DNA of 64,000 nt from Daucus carota subsp. sativus. Taxonomy: Eukaryota > Streptophyta > Magnoliopsida > Apiales > Apiaceae. The position numbers and the translations under genes were made by a program. Location of the stretch: the NCBI RefSeq assembly GCF_001625215.2, contig NC_030389.2:37995454-38059453 (forward strand), read 5' to 3'. Numbering within the stretch: position 1 is the stretch's first letter; the number at the start of each line of letters is the position of its first letter. The notes beneath the pieces were generated by a model that saw only the letters and a list, made by a program, of their open reading frames with translations, was not told where the DNA came from and did not search any database. Positions 23,693 through 36,700 of this stretch are shown here, piece by piece.

Positions 23693-24276
23693 ATGGCAAG
23701 GAGAATAATACAGGCTCAGCTGTGCAGAAACAAGTTTGGTCGCGATTAGTCTTGCAGCATATTCTTTCTCTGTGGATCCTAGAGAATTCCCAAGCTTCAC
23801 CATGAAAAAAATCTAGTGGTGATTACTTGGACTGCATATATTTGAAGTTGGCACTGATAAAATGTAATTATAGCTCCAATCGCAGACCATTGCTTCAGTT
23901 CTCCAGAAAGAAACAGATATAGAACATGTAAGTTGCTGTCCTGAATGTACATTCACAGCAAATAAATTATACAGATTAAAAATCTTAATGTTCCTTCCCA
24001 TACAAAGAAACCTATATCAGACTAGTTGGTCTGCACTTTGCTCTGTGCATTTAAAGTGAACATATTAGCATAACATAAAGCAACTTTTCATTCTTCTGGA
24101 GGCTGAACATACCAGATTAAACATCTGACAGAAATTCACAACTTTTTTCTATATCTTAATAATGGCATTAAACATCCACAAAATTATTTAGAAAACTCAA
24201 TGTATATTTCCATAAATAATAATCAAGAAATCATAAAGGTTTTCATCCCATCTAGCAACTTTTTGTAAGAAACAAA

Positions 24277-25732
24277 TTACTCTTCCATGCGATTTTCCTC
24301 GGACTGCTGGGGAACCTTGACCTTGATTTTTAGTAATGTAAGCGATGGGTCTTCTAGTGGGACTAAACGAGGTTTGATCATGCAAATATTCTGTTCCAGC
24401 TCCTTTGCATCTTGCTTGCGCTCCATGGATTTCTTTCCTTTCATCCTAAAAGAGGAAAGCGTAAATAGAAGAGTTTAAAGAATAATTACTATGATTAAAC
24501 AAAATTGATCAACATAAAACCTATTCTTATGGTGGTCTTCCGCCCTAGCAACTCTAACTTTATCAATCTTCTTAATGGCCTTCAGTGTATTCTCAGCAAG
24601 ATTCCTGTCATATCTCTCTGGCCTATTACGCTTCCTCTCATATTCAGATGTGGAATCCTACAGGAGTAAAATTTACACATATACATCAGCAACCACAAAT
24701 ATCAACAGTGTCAAGGATTTGGAAAGCCTTATGGTTACAGAATAGAAGGTTTTCTCACCTGAGTCATTTCCTTCCCATGTAACCGCCTATAGGCTTTAGC
24801 CCATTTAACTTTCCGCGGGTTCCTCTTCATCTTGAAATTCTTGTGGCATTTAGACCTACAAAATCGGAATATCTGCGCAAGGGAAAACAAAACAAATTTC
24901 CAGGTAAATTATTCAACATCCTTTTAACAGGATATATATACCAACATAACATTAATTTCAACAAAGCGTAATTCATCCCAAATTAAGCTTTTACCCCAGT
25001 TCAGACAAATTCCGTAAAAATAAAACATATGATCACTGCATCTCAAAGAAAAGACCTTCTAACATTTCAAAGTTTCCTTTCAATTCAAATTTTACTATGA
25101 AGCTTAAGTTAAGGTTGGGAAGAAAAGAATAAGAGATGTGGGCTAGCAAAGTAAAATTACATAAGATCGATGAATCTTGAGTGTAAAACAAATATTTCGA
25201 GATCAAAGAATCCAACAACAACAAAAACCTAGCAGAATTGGAATCCTTTAAGATACAATTTTATCACTCCGAAATTCCTACATAACCCGAAAAATCCTGG
25301 TTAAATGATATTTGCATACTATTTAAATTGATCACAGAAACAGTGAATTCTCCCAACCCAAGATATAAACCCTTTGTGTCTATAACAAAGGGTTTATCAT
25401 AATCACATATTTTAAAGTCTATATTAAAACCAAATAACATACACATATAATTTATCATAATCACATATTTTAAAGTCTATATTAAAAAATATATCGAAAA
25501 TTAATCCCTTCAGATAACATGATTTCATGTGTCTGATCAACTACTACTTATCCAAATTAGAAAATTTCAGTACTTTATTCCGCAGAATCAATTAACACAT
25601 ATTATATATTATTCCTGATACACGACACGAAAACACGAAAACAGATCGTACCTTGGCATCGTTTCTGACAAACTGAATACCGTGGCCAGGATATACAGTT
25701 GAAGAACAGAACCAACACTTCTCCAATCTCAT
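24277..25732 (-). CDS. RLP24: RLP24: ribosome biogenesis protein (eL24-like)
   Basis: Four exons in phase: 25732-25652, 24872-24759, 24657-24521, 24445-24277, giving 166 residues. The first 60 residues form the L24e domain with the zinc-binding pattern CWFC...CRSKC near the N-terminus and a basic [13 protein letters not shown] stretch. The rest is a long Lys/Arg/Glu-rich helix and an acidic end. The length and the C-terminal extension match RLP24 rather than shorter ribosomal eL24. RLP24 is loaded on pre-60S particles in the nucleolus and is swapped for eL24 in the cytoplasm after the AAA-ATPase Drg1 acts, as known from yeast. It converges with HCF107: the two stop codons are about 580 bp apart. 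Confidence 0.9.
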
Positions 25733-25925
25733 CTTCGCTCACTCTGTATTATAATTAAAACAATTCAAGAAACAAATAATTAAAAAAATATACACATAAA
25801 TATTCAAATACAAATAAATTAAAATACAGACTTGCAGATTGAAAAGCAGGAGGCGGCTTCAGGAGACTTGTCGGTTTGTAACAAGGAGCAAGCATGCAAT
25901 TCCTTATTTTCAACCCCTAAAATAT

Positions 25926-26240
25926 TCCTCCCTCCGTCCTTATTTATCTGCTAACTTTTAATATTTTCACGCATATTAAGAAAATTTAAGTTTGATAAGA
26001 AACTTCTATCAATACCCTTATTTAATGCCTTAGTAGTAGGAAAATACTAGTGGGATTATTCCTTTATCCAATACAAATTTGATGAATAAATAGTCATGAT
26101 ATTTATAGCATGAAGAACAAAATCAAAGACTCTTCAGGTTATTAAATGAAAAATTTTGCTTTGGTTATATAAATGGACAGATAAATAGGGACAAATTTTT
26201 ACTTCCAAAGTGAACAGATAAATAGGGACGGAGGGAGTAT
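25926..26240. mobile_element. Stowaway-like MITE
   Basis: Ends read CTCCCTCCGTCC-TTATTTATCTG and the complement of CAGATAAATAGGGACGGAGGGAG, beside TA. The terminal CTCCCTCCGT is the Stowaway (Tc1/mariner) signature. It lies upstream of RLP24. Confidence 0.75.
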
Positions 26241-28551
26241 ATATTAATGGATACCTAAAATATTGGGGATCAAAAAGCTATTTTGCTCCAACGATTTTCC
26301 CTATTTGATTCCCTATATTTTAAATTTATATATACAACTCAAGGAGAGAGAAAAATTGCACTAATAAATAACAGAAAAATAAGAGGAGATATTAGCTGGT
26401 GATGACATGGAGCATATAGGGGGTTGCTTTTTCATCCCTCAAATAAGTGGTTGAACTTTTTCTCACCTCAAATTAATAGGGGATAGAGAGTTGCCTTGGA
26501 GGAGCTCTTTTTGTTCTCAATCCTCAAATCTTGTCCAGGTAAATCAAATATAGGTAAGAAATGGGTGCATTAGAGTTGCTCTTATGTTGCATGCAACTGC
26601 TTAAAATAAAAAACCAAACAAAATATACGAGGGCAGCGGGATCCAGAAACCCCTTTACTCTGAAGAAGGCTGTTTTAGTGTATCAAAAATAAACTGAATT
26701 AAAATCAGAAATTAGTTATATATATTTTTTTTGGTAAAATTAATCTTTTTAGAAAAAAATTTATACACAAGTTATTCATAAATCACTATTATATTTATTC
26801 TTATTATTTTTTTAATAAATCACAATTCATTAATTAATCAAATTACCCGAACAGATATTTTAAATTTTAAATAAGGGTAATTTTTCAATGATTGTTAAGT
26901 GAAAATGGTAATATTAGAAATATTTGAATTTAAAATATAATAATTAATGACATATTTGATATTTATATGTTTGAAAAACAAGTTCAATATCTTTTTCAAA
27001 TATAATTGAATGTATATTTTTATTATTAATTATGTAAACTAAAAAGGGGAGTTATATATAATAGGGCTTTTCTCATAAATACCCAAGTTTAAATGATTTT
27101 TTGCAAAATTACTTTCATTTTCTAAAACAAATTGCAAAAATACTATACTTCAAAATATATTTGCAAAAATACGGTGGTTGCATATGCAACCATATATGCT
27201 AGCAACTATATATGCAATCAGAAATGCAACTTTGAAATTGAAAATTACGTTTAGTTGTATAATAAGTTGCAAGTTATTGCAAAAGTCGAAAAATGAGTGC
27301 CTGCGGGACCAAACATTATAACCTAGAAAGCAACTAAAACAACAAACTGGAAACCACAAATCAACCAAAATCTAACAAATCAACCAACAAACCAACCTTG
27401 CGAAACTCTCCCACGCCTACTCATACCCCGGGCAATCACGACAATCCCCCACCTTCTCATCTTTCATAACCAACGTAAGCAAAAGCACGTCGTGAGGACA
27501 TAAAACTTTTACTCCGGCCTTTACGTCTTCTGGACTCGTCTTGTATGTGTCCGTCGTTTTTCTCCACTCATCTTTTTCGCCTATTCATTATTTTTTGGCT
27601 GAGATCTGAAATCCTAATTAAAAAATTATTTCATCAATTGAAATTTGAGAGAGCTAGCAATGAAAAAGATGAGAAAGAAGGAGAAAAGAGCGATAGAGAG
27701 AAGAGAGATGAAGGCAGAAGAGAGAGGCATGGGAGAGACAGAGAGTGAGTGAGACATGGAAGGAGAGAGACGAGACAACCACATCGTAAAACTGCAAAAT
27801 GTTCATAGTTTATGTGATGAGAACGTATATCTGCACTTATTCCAAGCAAACTGTATTGATGCAAATAGTTTCTTAAAAAAGAGTATAGCTGATATATTCC
27901 CTAAATTATAAGTGTCGACGCTTTTTTTTAGCTCAAAATTAAGAAAGAATATATAGAAAAAAAAAGAGAAAATGTGACTTGTAAAGAGTTGATATAGCAC
28001 AATGGTTAAACATGAAGCTTATATTAGGAAATTAAAATTTTAATTCATATTGTCAACAAAAATGCATTTGTTTTAGCATAAATAATAAAATTGTGATGCT
28101 TTTACAATTTTTATTATATAAGAGCAAAATTGTAATGTCACGAGTTTCATTTACTTCATGTTAAATCCAGCAAACAAAGACCGTCATCTTATATCTAGAG
28201 TTACTTGTTCTCTTAACGACTGCAGTTCAGAGACACTTATGTAATTTGACTCTCGAGTTAATTGAAAAACCAAAAAGGTCGGATCATTTTATATATAATA
28301 TTTTGTAAAATAACTTTTATAATTTATGTAACAAGAAGAAAAAGAAAAGGTTCTATTCCTAATTAATTAAGCAAGACATCTGAGTGGCCTAAATTAAACT
28401 TTATTTTCATTCATGGGCCTCAAGTAGTACAATTGCATCAACACACAGAGGATAATACATGATTAATCATTTAATCAACTAACCGATGACCAATATTTCT
28501 AGCTAGCTAGTCTAAATGTATATTCATGCAGGCATATGCAGTAGTCTAATA
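26241..28551. other. intergenic, no gene seen
   Basis: AT-rich sequence. It includes a member of the GCAAAAATAC repeat family at about 27065-27310, a purine-rich GA tract around 27650-27770 whose open frame is low-complexity, and near 27990 a short tRNA-like A-box stretch (TAGCACAATGGTTAAACA) that may be a SINE remnant. Confidence 0.55.
27062..27310. repeat. GCAAAAATAC / GTTGCA dispersed repeat
   Basis: Starts GGGCTTTTCTCATAAATACCCAAG, then repeated TTGCAAAAATAC and GCAAC words. It is the same family as the insertion at 12269-12579. Ends and target duplication were not resolved here. Confidence 0.45.
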
Positions 28552-30018
28552 TTAGAAGTCTCTGGGATCAACAAACACATTCCCCAACTCTCCTTTCAAA
28601 ACTAAATCATCATCTTCACTGCTGATATTATTGATCTTTTTTGCATACCAGGAGTCATCAATGCATGCTGTAGAGACTTCTTCAGGAACATGCTCTCGAA
28701 TAGGATCCGAGAAACCTAATTCAGTTACTATTGCCTTGCAATCCTTCACATTTTCAGCTATCTGCAATGCAAAGCTCCAGAGAGTTTTCACAAGCTCCCC
28801 AAGTCGATCTCCCTCCCCAAGAAGCCCGAAGAGGAAGAGAAATCCAAAGGGTTTCTCAATCGAGTCGCATGCCATCTTTTTAGGGTTTTCTTCATCATCT
28901 TCGATTGCATGGTAAACTGGTGATGAATGATGATTAGTTCTTTTTACTTGAAGCTTATAAGCTTCACAAGTATTCCAAATACTGAATATCATCCATGAGT
29001 CTCCGGTAATTTTGTTGTCGTTATGATTAATCTTCACATTATCCTCTTTAAAGTGGCATAACCATGTGCCAAGGCTAAGTTTCTCCTTCAAAATCATGTC
29101 AATATCTGTAGGATACATGTCTTTGGCCCCGAGACGTGTCTGGTAGAAAGAAATGGCTTGATCAGTAGGCAACTGCTCAAAATTTACGCCTTCTGGTAGA
29201 TCATCAAGAGGTGGATTTAGGCGTTGAACAAATATGGATAGGGAGCTTAATTTTATGTAATTGCGTCTGAGAGTGAAGAGATTTGTGGAGGCTGCATTGT
29301 TCTCCTCAGTGGCAGCAAATGTGTAAGTTGCCCCATTCTTACTCAACCATTCTTCTATTGATTGGACAAGCTTTACTCCTACACCCTTACGCCTGTTTGA
29401 CGATGAACTAACATCATGCTTGAATAATTTATATATGGTTGGCTTAGTATTGTATGTGGCCACATAAGAAGAAAGAGACTGAGAATCTTGATAAGGTTGA
29501 TTATCTTCATATATGGGAGAGAGAAGAAGAAATGACCACAAAGTAAAACACTATCTGATGCATAGTACTATCAAAGTAAATTTTTTTTGCAATTCATATC
29601 GCTGCATATATATATGATGGATAACTACACATGTGATGAATAATTAAAATCTTGGAATTTCAACTGGTGTTATGTTACTTATCAGATTCGGCCCGCCCAT
29701 CTTTGGCTACTTATCACTATCTATCACTTATTAGTTTATTAACATTATACGTATACTAATATACGCAAATTGCAGGCAGAATTTGGCTGTAGAAATGATG
29801 AGTTTTTAACTCATGACATTGTTTTGCATGATAAGTTATACTTTCAGTCTAAAAACTACACCATAATATGAATTGTAAGTAGAGCTTAATTATCTCAATC
29901 CTCAATCCTCCCCATTGAGACTACATTCTACCATAACAAGCATAATGACATCTTAATTTAATCACACTCGACTCGTGCCATAATCTTCATAACTTTAACT
30001 ACATGTACTAGAATTCAC

Positions 30019-30057
<39 letters not shown>

Positions 30058-30494
30058 GTATATGCTCTTGTAGAGATAGATTTTACCTATGAGTGGGAGA
30101 TACCCTGAGGCCTAGTATTGAACCCATTGTGACTTGTCTCCGCCTTTCATGAACTCCAATTTCCACATACTTGATGCATCCTCGAACAATGCCAACAATT
30201 TCTCCTTCACTCAGTATCTCCGCAATCTGCAACTCAGACCATTCAAGTATTCAAAAATCAATGCAAAAGAATTCAAGCATGTATTCACCTGGTACCAAAA
30301 CACGAGAGACACACCAGCAAAACATGAAGAGGGTAGAGCCTAATTCTGCACAAAGGATCATCTCCCATCATATTAGAAAGTATAGACATTCCTTCATTAC
30401 TAGGAGATGCTGTAGTCTTACAGCTCTTCTCAAGTTCCACCACCATTTTAAAATCTCTTTCCTCATCATATTCCCTTACTAAAACCTCCTCCAT
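28552..30494 (-). CDS. HOOKLESS1-like GNAT N-acetyltransferase
   Basis: Three exons in phase: 30494-30315, 30226-30087, 29392-28552, giving 386 residues (HLS1 is about 400). The start MEEVLVREYDEERD, GDPLCRIR, the GxIRGC-type strand in exon 2 (VGIVRGCIKYV), the acetyl-CoA loop spanning exons 2-3 (R-R-K-G-V-G), W..GA.Y.F.ATEE.N, the LSLGTW motif, and the C-terminal FVDPRDF all match the HLS1 family. HLS1 is a nuclear acetyltransferase linked to apical-hook formation, ethylene and auxin responses. This copy is somewhat divergent in the middle and has shorter basic loops, so it is better called HLS1-like than HLS1 itself. The frame that appears to start at 29541 is intron read-through. Confidence 0.88.
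30021..30054. repeat. (CA)n microsatellite in an intron
   Basis: About 17 CA units inside intron 2 of the HLS1-like gene. Confidence 0.95.
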
Positions 30495-30954
30495 CTCTCA
30501 AAACAAAGCTCAAAGAACAGCTAGGAGAAGCTACTTATTGAATTATGAAATATACATGAAGGTGACTTGTCATATATACATGCATAAATGAGCACATGTA
30601 TATACACCAGATATGAATACATATGTATACTCAGATACATTTAAAGCAGCAGAGAGGTGCAGTACATTTATCTGGTTGATCGCACGACATGTGTCCCCAA
30701 GTGTGTTGGATTGTATATAGGTATTCTGATTTTTGCAGGGATCCGTTTGACTGAATTTATTATTCCAATTTAGGTGTATCTTATATCTTTCAAGTGACTA
30801 GGCTAATTCCAAAGCCAAGACACTGGTTTTTGGTTATAGCATGCATGCCGATATGATATTCTGAAATCAAACGTATTCAATTTATGTGGTACTCTCATTT
30901 AGTAGTATAAATAAGCATGGACATGGAGGCTTTAAATCTCAAGGTAACATGAGT

Positions 30955-31470
30955 TTAGACAGTGCTGCTTGACGTCATTTACGACAGAAAAGACGGAACG
31001 CTAAATTTACGATAGAAAATCAATATTCGTCATATGTTCTCGTCAGTTCTTGCTGCATATCCACCTTCCGTCGTATTTACTCTGTTTTTCGCTAGAATTA
31101 AGGCTCGAACTAATAAAATATAATAAATTTTCCCCGCGGAACCGTCGTAAGTTACGTTTTCGTCGTAACTAAACCGTCGTAAGTTAACATATTTAGCTAA
31201 TTAAAAACACAAAATAAATGAAAATAAAATGGTTCCGATTCCGTCATACTACATCATCGTAAGTTCACATAATTATATAATTATAGATATTTAAAAATGA
31301 AAATGATATGTTTTATTTTTCCGTCGTAACTAAAAAGTCGTAAGTTAACATATTTGGCTAATTAAAAATAAACAAATAAATAAAAAATGAAATAAATTAT
31401 ATCATGTTCTAACTTACGACGGATTAGACTCATGCGTTGAACTTGGCGGTGTTCACGAAAACAGTATCCT
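30955..31470. mobile_element. CACTA-like subterminal repeat block
   Basis: The word CCGTCGTAAGTTA(AC) or close variants occurs at about 31142, 31168, 31250, 31338 and, inverted, near 31412 (TTACGACGG), together with repeated AACATATTTAGCTAATTAAAAA. Clustered short subterminal repeats of this sort are typical of En/Spm (CACTA) elements, but I could not find CACTA ends or a 3-bp target duplication. Confidence 0.35.
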
Positions 31471-31489
31471 TACTCTAGCTAATAGGGTA

Positions 31490-31690
31490 TGATTTACGTA
31501 CATTTTTTTGAAGTCAATTTGCGCGCACCTCGACTAGTTATACTCATACCCCCGAGCATGGTAGCACATTAACTTCCGAAGCGCCGAGAGAATCGAACTC
31601 GTGATCTTGTGTTAGCAAGCCTTAAACGCTATTATCGAATCATCTGGGACAGTACCCGTGAAGGATTTAGGTACATTTTACTCTCCTGAA
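31490..31690 (-). mobile_element. possible tRNA-derived SINE fragment
   Basis: On the minus strand GAGTTCGATTCTC resembles the RNA polymerase III B box (GGTTCGANTCC), and GTGCGCGCAAATTGACTTC follows downstream. No A tail or target duplication was resolved. Confidence 0.3.
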
Positions 31691-32910
31691 ATCCTCCTCT
31701 AACGGAATATCCTGTATATTACTCTCGTGCAATCCCACTCTAAGGAGGATATCGTGGGGGTAGTTGGCTTGATTTGATCCCATTTGTTAGCATAAGCGAA
31801 TATATGTCAAATTGTTCGATTTTGGGTAGAAAGTGGAGATTATTAAACATAAGCCATCATTTTTTGGCTGGTCGGTTGAACTTGAACCTGTTCTAAAATA
31901 AGATCTGTTGTCAGTGAAAGAATAAGGCCCAACTCGTTTAAGCATAAATCACATTCTAAATGATAAAATGCCGAACTCTCTTGATACTACTCTTATACTT
32001 GACCTACAAATCTAAAAATTATATTTCTTGATAATTTTTATTCAAAATCATGAAGGATCTCAGTGACTGAAATGTATATTAATGGGTTTTCCCACATGTT
32101 TGAGGGACAATATTGTATATTTTATATTGGGAAAAGTCGCATGAGAAACGTACGATCTTTCATTCAATATTCTCCATAAAATATTAATTAAAAAGCTCGA
32201 TAATATATTGCATTCATACCTTAGAGTTTCGTTAAGCAGTTTAAGGGGACAGCATCTCTCTCTGTCCACAAAAAGGTGACAGCTCCTTGTGTCAAAATCA
32301 TAGTATTCGATAATGACACTCTTCGTTACATTCATATATCGATCACCTTCAGCTACAAGCATTTCGAACTAATACAAAGCGAGAGATAATTTGTTAAAAA
32401 AATTCATGCCATTTTTCTTCAGCTTTTGTGGGACAAATTACATACGGACATTATTTACATGTGGTGTGGTGCACCACAAACATGAGTGATAGTGTCACGG
32501 ATCTCTGCACCAATTCTGCACCAAACTCATACATCTTATTTTCTTGTACCTTCTTGTTTTGATTGGTTAGCAATATGTCCATCTTGCATAGCCTTGGATT
32601 TTCCTCTTTACCTCAGAAGCGAATTAGGTGAATCAAGTAAACATGGATTAGAAGCGAATGAATGTGCTGTCGGCAAATTCAGATTAGTCATTTGGTCATG
32701 ACTAAATTAGTGAAAAACTTATCAATGACTATTATCTTATGTTTTCTTATATATGTTTTATTAATACTCTCTGGTTTTAGGAAACTGGTCACTTAATGTT
32801 GACACATGTGTAACAGCAGGTACAATGGGTTACCCATAATATTAGTTATTAATAATATAAAATAATGAGTTTTAGTGATTCAGAAAACCTACTTTTAGTG
32901 TCAACTCTAA

Positions 32911-33118
32911 TACTCCTTCCGTCCCCTTTTACATGTCCATTTTGACTTTTGACCAGTCAAATTGACTATATCATTAGAAAGTATATATAGTCTATTATAA
33001 TATGCAACTTTCAGATTTTAGAAATAATAAATTGATAATTTGCAATGCTTAGTCAAAAATTGGTCAATTTGACTTCTCAAAAAGCAAAATGGACATGTAA
33101 AAAGGGACGGAGGGAGTA
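32911..33118. mobile_element. Stowaway-like MITE
   Basis: Ends are TACTCCTTCCGTCCCCTTTT and the near-perfect complement AAAAAGGGACGGAGGGAGTA, continuing as ACATGTCCATTTTG on both arms. It is about 208 bp long, with no coding capacity and TA at both edges. Confidence 0.85.
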
Positions 33119-34298
33119 GTAATCTCCATTTTTTGTTTTTTATTATTATTTTATTAATAAATTTGAGGAAATAAGGTGGAAAAGGAGGGAAAAGATAAAA
33201 AAGGAGGGAGATCAATTTTTTATTCATAAATATTAAATAGATAATGATTAGAGATTACCTGAAAATAGATAATGGTTAGGAAATTCGGGGATGTACTTTA
33301 GATAATCACGTTCTGTAGTAGCTTTTTTTATTATTATTGATTACCTAATGGTGAGTTTAAGAGTTCATTTAGCTAATCTATTATCCTTGCTCTAAGTCCG
33401 CATCCTTCATTCATACTGAGGTTGACAAAATATATTCCTAGTGAAAATAATAAGAGAAATGACGTGCTAAAAAACTGCTAATTTCCACATGCAGTTTTTT
33501 TTTTTTGGCTAAATAATTTCCACATGCAGTTGTCATGAATTGAAATGCAGGTTTTGTACCGTCTCCGGAAGAGTTGGTCTGTTTCCCAGCAGAATATAGA
33601 TATTATTTTAACAAAATCAAAGAATCATAATATCACAAAAATATCAAGGGTTTGACATTTAAACATTCGGATTTTAAATAACATAAACTGAAATTATTCT
33701 TATTCATGTGCAGTGCTGCCACGACACAACCCCTGATCTTTAATGTATTAAAAATCATTGGAATAGTATAAAACCTAGGTAGCAAAGTAAGTCAAATTTA
33801 CCCGGCATGATTTGAGATACAAATACACACATAGACCAAGTTAGCCGAACAGAAGAAAGGAAAAAAAGAGAAACAGATGGACTGAACTCAAAACAAACAC
33901 TTTTCAGTGTCGACAGCTGCTTGGTGCTTGTAGCAGTAAGATACAAATAAATATATACAGAGAGACTATACATTATAACTATAAAGGAGCAGAGCTTCTT
34001 GGACTCTTATACATGGACAAGGTTTTACTAGGGCAGCCATGGGATCTGCCACTTATGGAAATCACACTACTGGTGGGACATCAAATTTCGCATCATATTA
34101 GTGTTAAATTATCTACTTTTTCATTATACTCATCCTCACTAATTAATAAGATTATGAAACCATCTCAAAGAATTATATTGGACTTGGTCTGTTAGCCAGA
34201 AAATATTTTCACATATTTTTTGATATTTGTATACCTTCTTTTATTTGTCAGAATATGTTTTCTCTCATTTTCCGGTATTTACTTATCTTTTAAAAATG
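33119..34298. other. intergenic, no gene seen
   Basis: AT-rich, low-complexity sequence with short T and A runs. No ORF or RNA gene could be supported. Confidence 0.5.
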
Positions 34299-34299
34299 T

Positions 34300-34985
34300 T
34301 ACTCCTTTCATCTCATATTATGTGTCCATAGGGCTGTAATTCGAGTCGGGCGGCTCGCGAGCTCGCCCGGCTCGAACTCGTTTAAGTGGGCTCGGCTCGA
34401 CTCGTTAAACGAGCCGAGTTCGGGTAAAGGTTTCGGCTCGTTTAATTAAACGAGCCGGCTCGACTCGACTCGTGAAATTAAACGAGCCGAGTTCGGGTAG
34501 AGGTTTGGGCTCGATTAAGTGTAAAATTATACGAGCTGGCTCGCTCGGCTCGTTAAAACCGGCTCGTTCATCTAAACGAGCCGGCTCGACTCGACTCGTG
34601 AAATTAACCGAGTCGAGTTCGGCCAAAGATTTAGGCTCGATTAGTTAATCGAGCCGGCTCGGCTCAATTAAAGTTGGCTCGAATTAGGCTCGGTTCGAAA
34701 CTCGCCCGGCTCGGCTCGAATTACAGCCCTATGCGTCCACTTTTGACTATTTGATGGTCAATTTGACCAAATTTTGACCATTAGTTAAAGAAAATTTATT
34801 AATTATTTTTAAAATTCTGAAAAGTGGATTTTGAAGGGAATTAGATATATTTTCTAATAAAATTAATTTTTTTAATTTTTTAAGTTGGATAATTTGTATA
34901 ATTTGTGGTCAAAATTTAGTCAATTTGACTCTTGAGTAATCAAAACAAGACACATAATATGAGATGATATGAGATGGAGGGAGTA
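34300..34985. mobile_element. Stowaway-like MITE interrupted by a nested hAT element
   Basis: The outer ends TACTCCTTTCATCTCATATT and the complement of AATATGAGATGATATGAGATGGAGGGAGTA are inverted repeats with TA edges. The inner arm GTGTCCAC...TTTTGAC resumes after the insertion at 34731. Confidence 0.75.
34329..34731. mobile_element. nested non-autonomous hAT element
   Basis: Ends are TAGGGCTGTAATTCGAG and its exact complement CTCGAATTACAGCCCTA. The flanks TGTGTCCA (34321-34328) and TGCGTCCA (34732-34739) form an 8-bp target duplication with one mismatch, as expected for hAT. The interior is built of GGCTCG/CGAGCC words and is strikingly GC-rich for the region. Confidence 0.85.
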
Positions 34986-35868
34986 TCTTCTGCAGAATTT
35001 TGTAACCTAGAAGTTAAGCAAATGCAGCCTATAAGCAAAAATGAATAAACTGTTATTGTTACTAGATTAAAGTGGTTAAAGATATAATCCAAAGCTGGAC
35101 CCAAGAATGAGATTCTGATTTGAAATGCTGACATTGAAGAACGGTTGGCTCTAACGGGAACAAAAAAGTTGATGAACTGCAAGATAGGACTTTGATACTA
35201 CATATATAATTTGTTTTTAAACTACACAGCTTGCACAAGGACTTGAAGTTGATTCCCCATCTTTGCTCAAAGATGTGGCTAGGAGTGATTTATGTGGTGC
35301 ATATACGTTTTGGATCTTATGGTGCCTCCAAGATCTTATGGCCTTTCTTTCTAATCATATACTATCATCATTTAAAAATGACTTTTACCTGTTGCAAAAG
35401 ACTACCTGCTAGACCATGTGATAATTTGTACCCGATCACTACTCACTTCGGCATCTTCTCACTCTCTACTTTATTCGATAAAGATCGAGAACAGGATGAA
35501 AAATTTACGACCAGTAGCAACGTTCATCAGAAGTTGATTCTACTTACAATAATCAATTTTGAGTGTCTTTGCATGAGGATCCAGGATTTCTTGTCTACCT
35601 GGGGAGATAAAATCTATCTAATATTGTGAAATAGAGTAATATGATAAAAACAAAAAACAACTAAAGGAGGAAGTATATATAATAATTTTCATTAACTAGA
35701 AAATCTCACTTGCTCACTTAACACTTAACTCTTGTGAAGATGAAAATAAAATATAAAGATGAAGAAACTATATGATAATTATCATTAACTAAACGCGCCG
35801 TGTTTATAAGAAGTTACCCTAACTATGTTACATTTCCTATTGTTATATTATTAATATTACTAGCCTTT

Positions 35869-35889
35869 AACCCGTGCGAAGCACGGGCG
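35869..35889. repeat. CCCGTGC-GAA-GCACGGG hairpin
   Basis: A perfect 7-bp stem with a three-base loop follows CTAGCCTTTAA and is followed by very AT-rich sequence. I recall hairpins of this form as common in plant dispersed repeats, but the class was not established here. Confidence 0.45.
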
Positions 35890-36439
35890 ATTATATTATT
35901 CTTAATTTATTATTTATAATTTAAATTTTAATATTATTTTAGTATTATAGATTAATGAATTGGATTTATTATAAATTATATTTAAAAGGATAATGATAAA
36001 TTTTTTGTCTTGTAATACAAGTTGAGTGTTTTTAGTTTTTAAAACTGTTTAACAATCTTGATACGTTGTAGACTTCTGCTTCGGTAGAAAGAGTACCAAA
36101 CTAAATAAACATAACCAAACCAAAAATTTGTCCGACTACAAATTATACCTATGTTGGCTTATTATAGTATAGTATAGATGAGCGAAAAACATGTCTTCTT
36201 GTCTTATATCACATTAATTAATCTTGTTTTATCATTTGAATATCTCTTAGAGCTTACTTTTAACCCAAATGTACTATAGAGATTTATTCTTTTGACTTTA
36301 AATAAATAAAATTTGGACAAAATCACACAAAAAAACTTGATAATAAAATTTACACATTAAACTAACAATTAAATAAGGTATCAATTAGTTATATTTAAGT
36401 TTCAAAATTAAATATTCATTCTTTTATATGAAATTAAAA

Positions 36440-36700
36440 TTGGGGTTTTTTCAAAAATACCATAATTTTTTATTTTCGAAAAAAATATTAAAAGATACAA
36501 TTTTTAAGAAAATTTTTCAAAAATACTGTTTGTAATTGTTACAACCATATTTTCAACCGTATAATCAAAATCAATAATTTAATACTAAAATCATATTTGG
36601 TTATACAGTACATACTACATAGTATGCTGCATAACAGTTGCACACTTAAGCGCACTTAAAAATCCCCCCAACCCAATCATTATCACTTCGCAACAGCATC
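36440..36700. repeat. GCAAAAATAC-family dispersed repeat
   Basis: GGGGTTTTTTCAAAAATACC at the left edge, then TTTCAAAAATACTG and GTTACAACC words, resembling the copies at 12269, 27062 and 50487. Confidence 0.4.

Larger units (their letters stand above)
30495..32910. other. intergenic, repeat-derived, no gene seen
   Basis: This holds the promoter side of the HLS1-like gene, a CACTA-like repeat block (30955-31470) and a tRNA-like SINE candidate (31490-31690). A 100-residue open frame on the minus strand near 32060-32362 shows no family resemblance and is left out. Confidence 0.5.

Noticed and set aside
29393..29541. HLS1-like start at 29541
   Set aside because: The upstream residues are intron read-through; exon 2 and exon 1 with a proper N-terminus lie at 30087-30494.
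35231..35629. 132-residue open frame
   Set aside because: No domain, signal or family resemblance; composition looks random, no splice context, and it lies among repeats.
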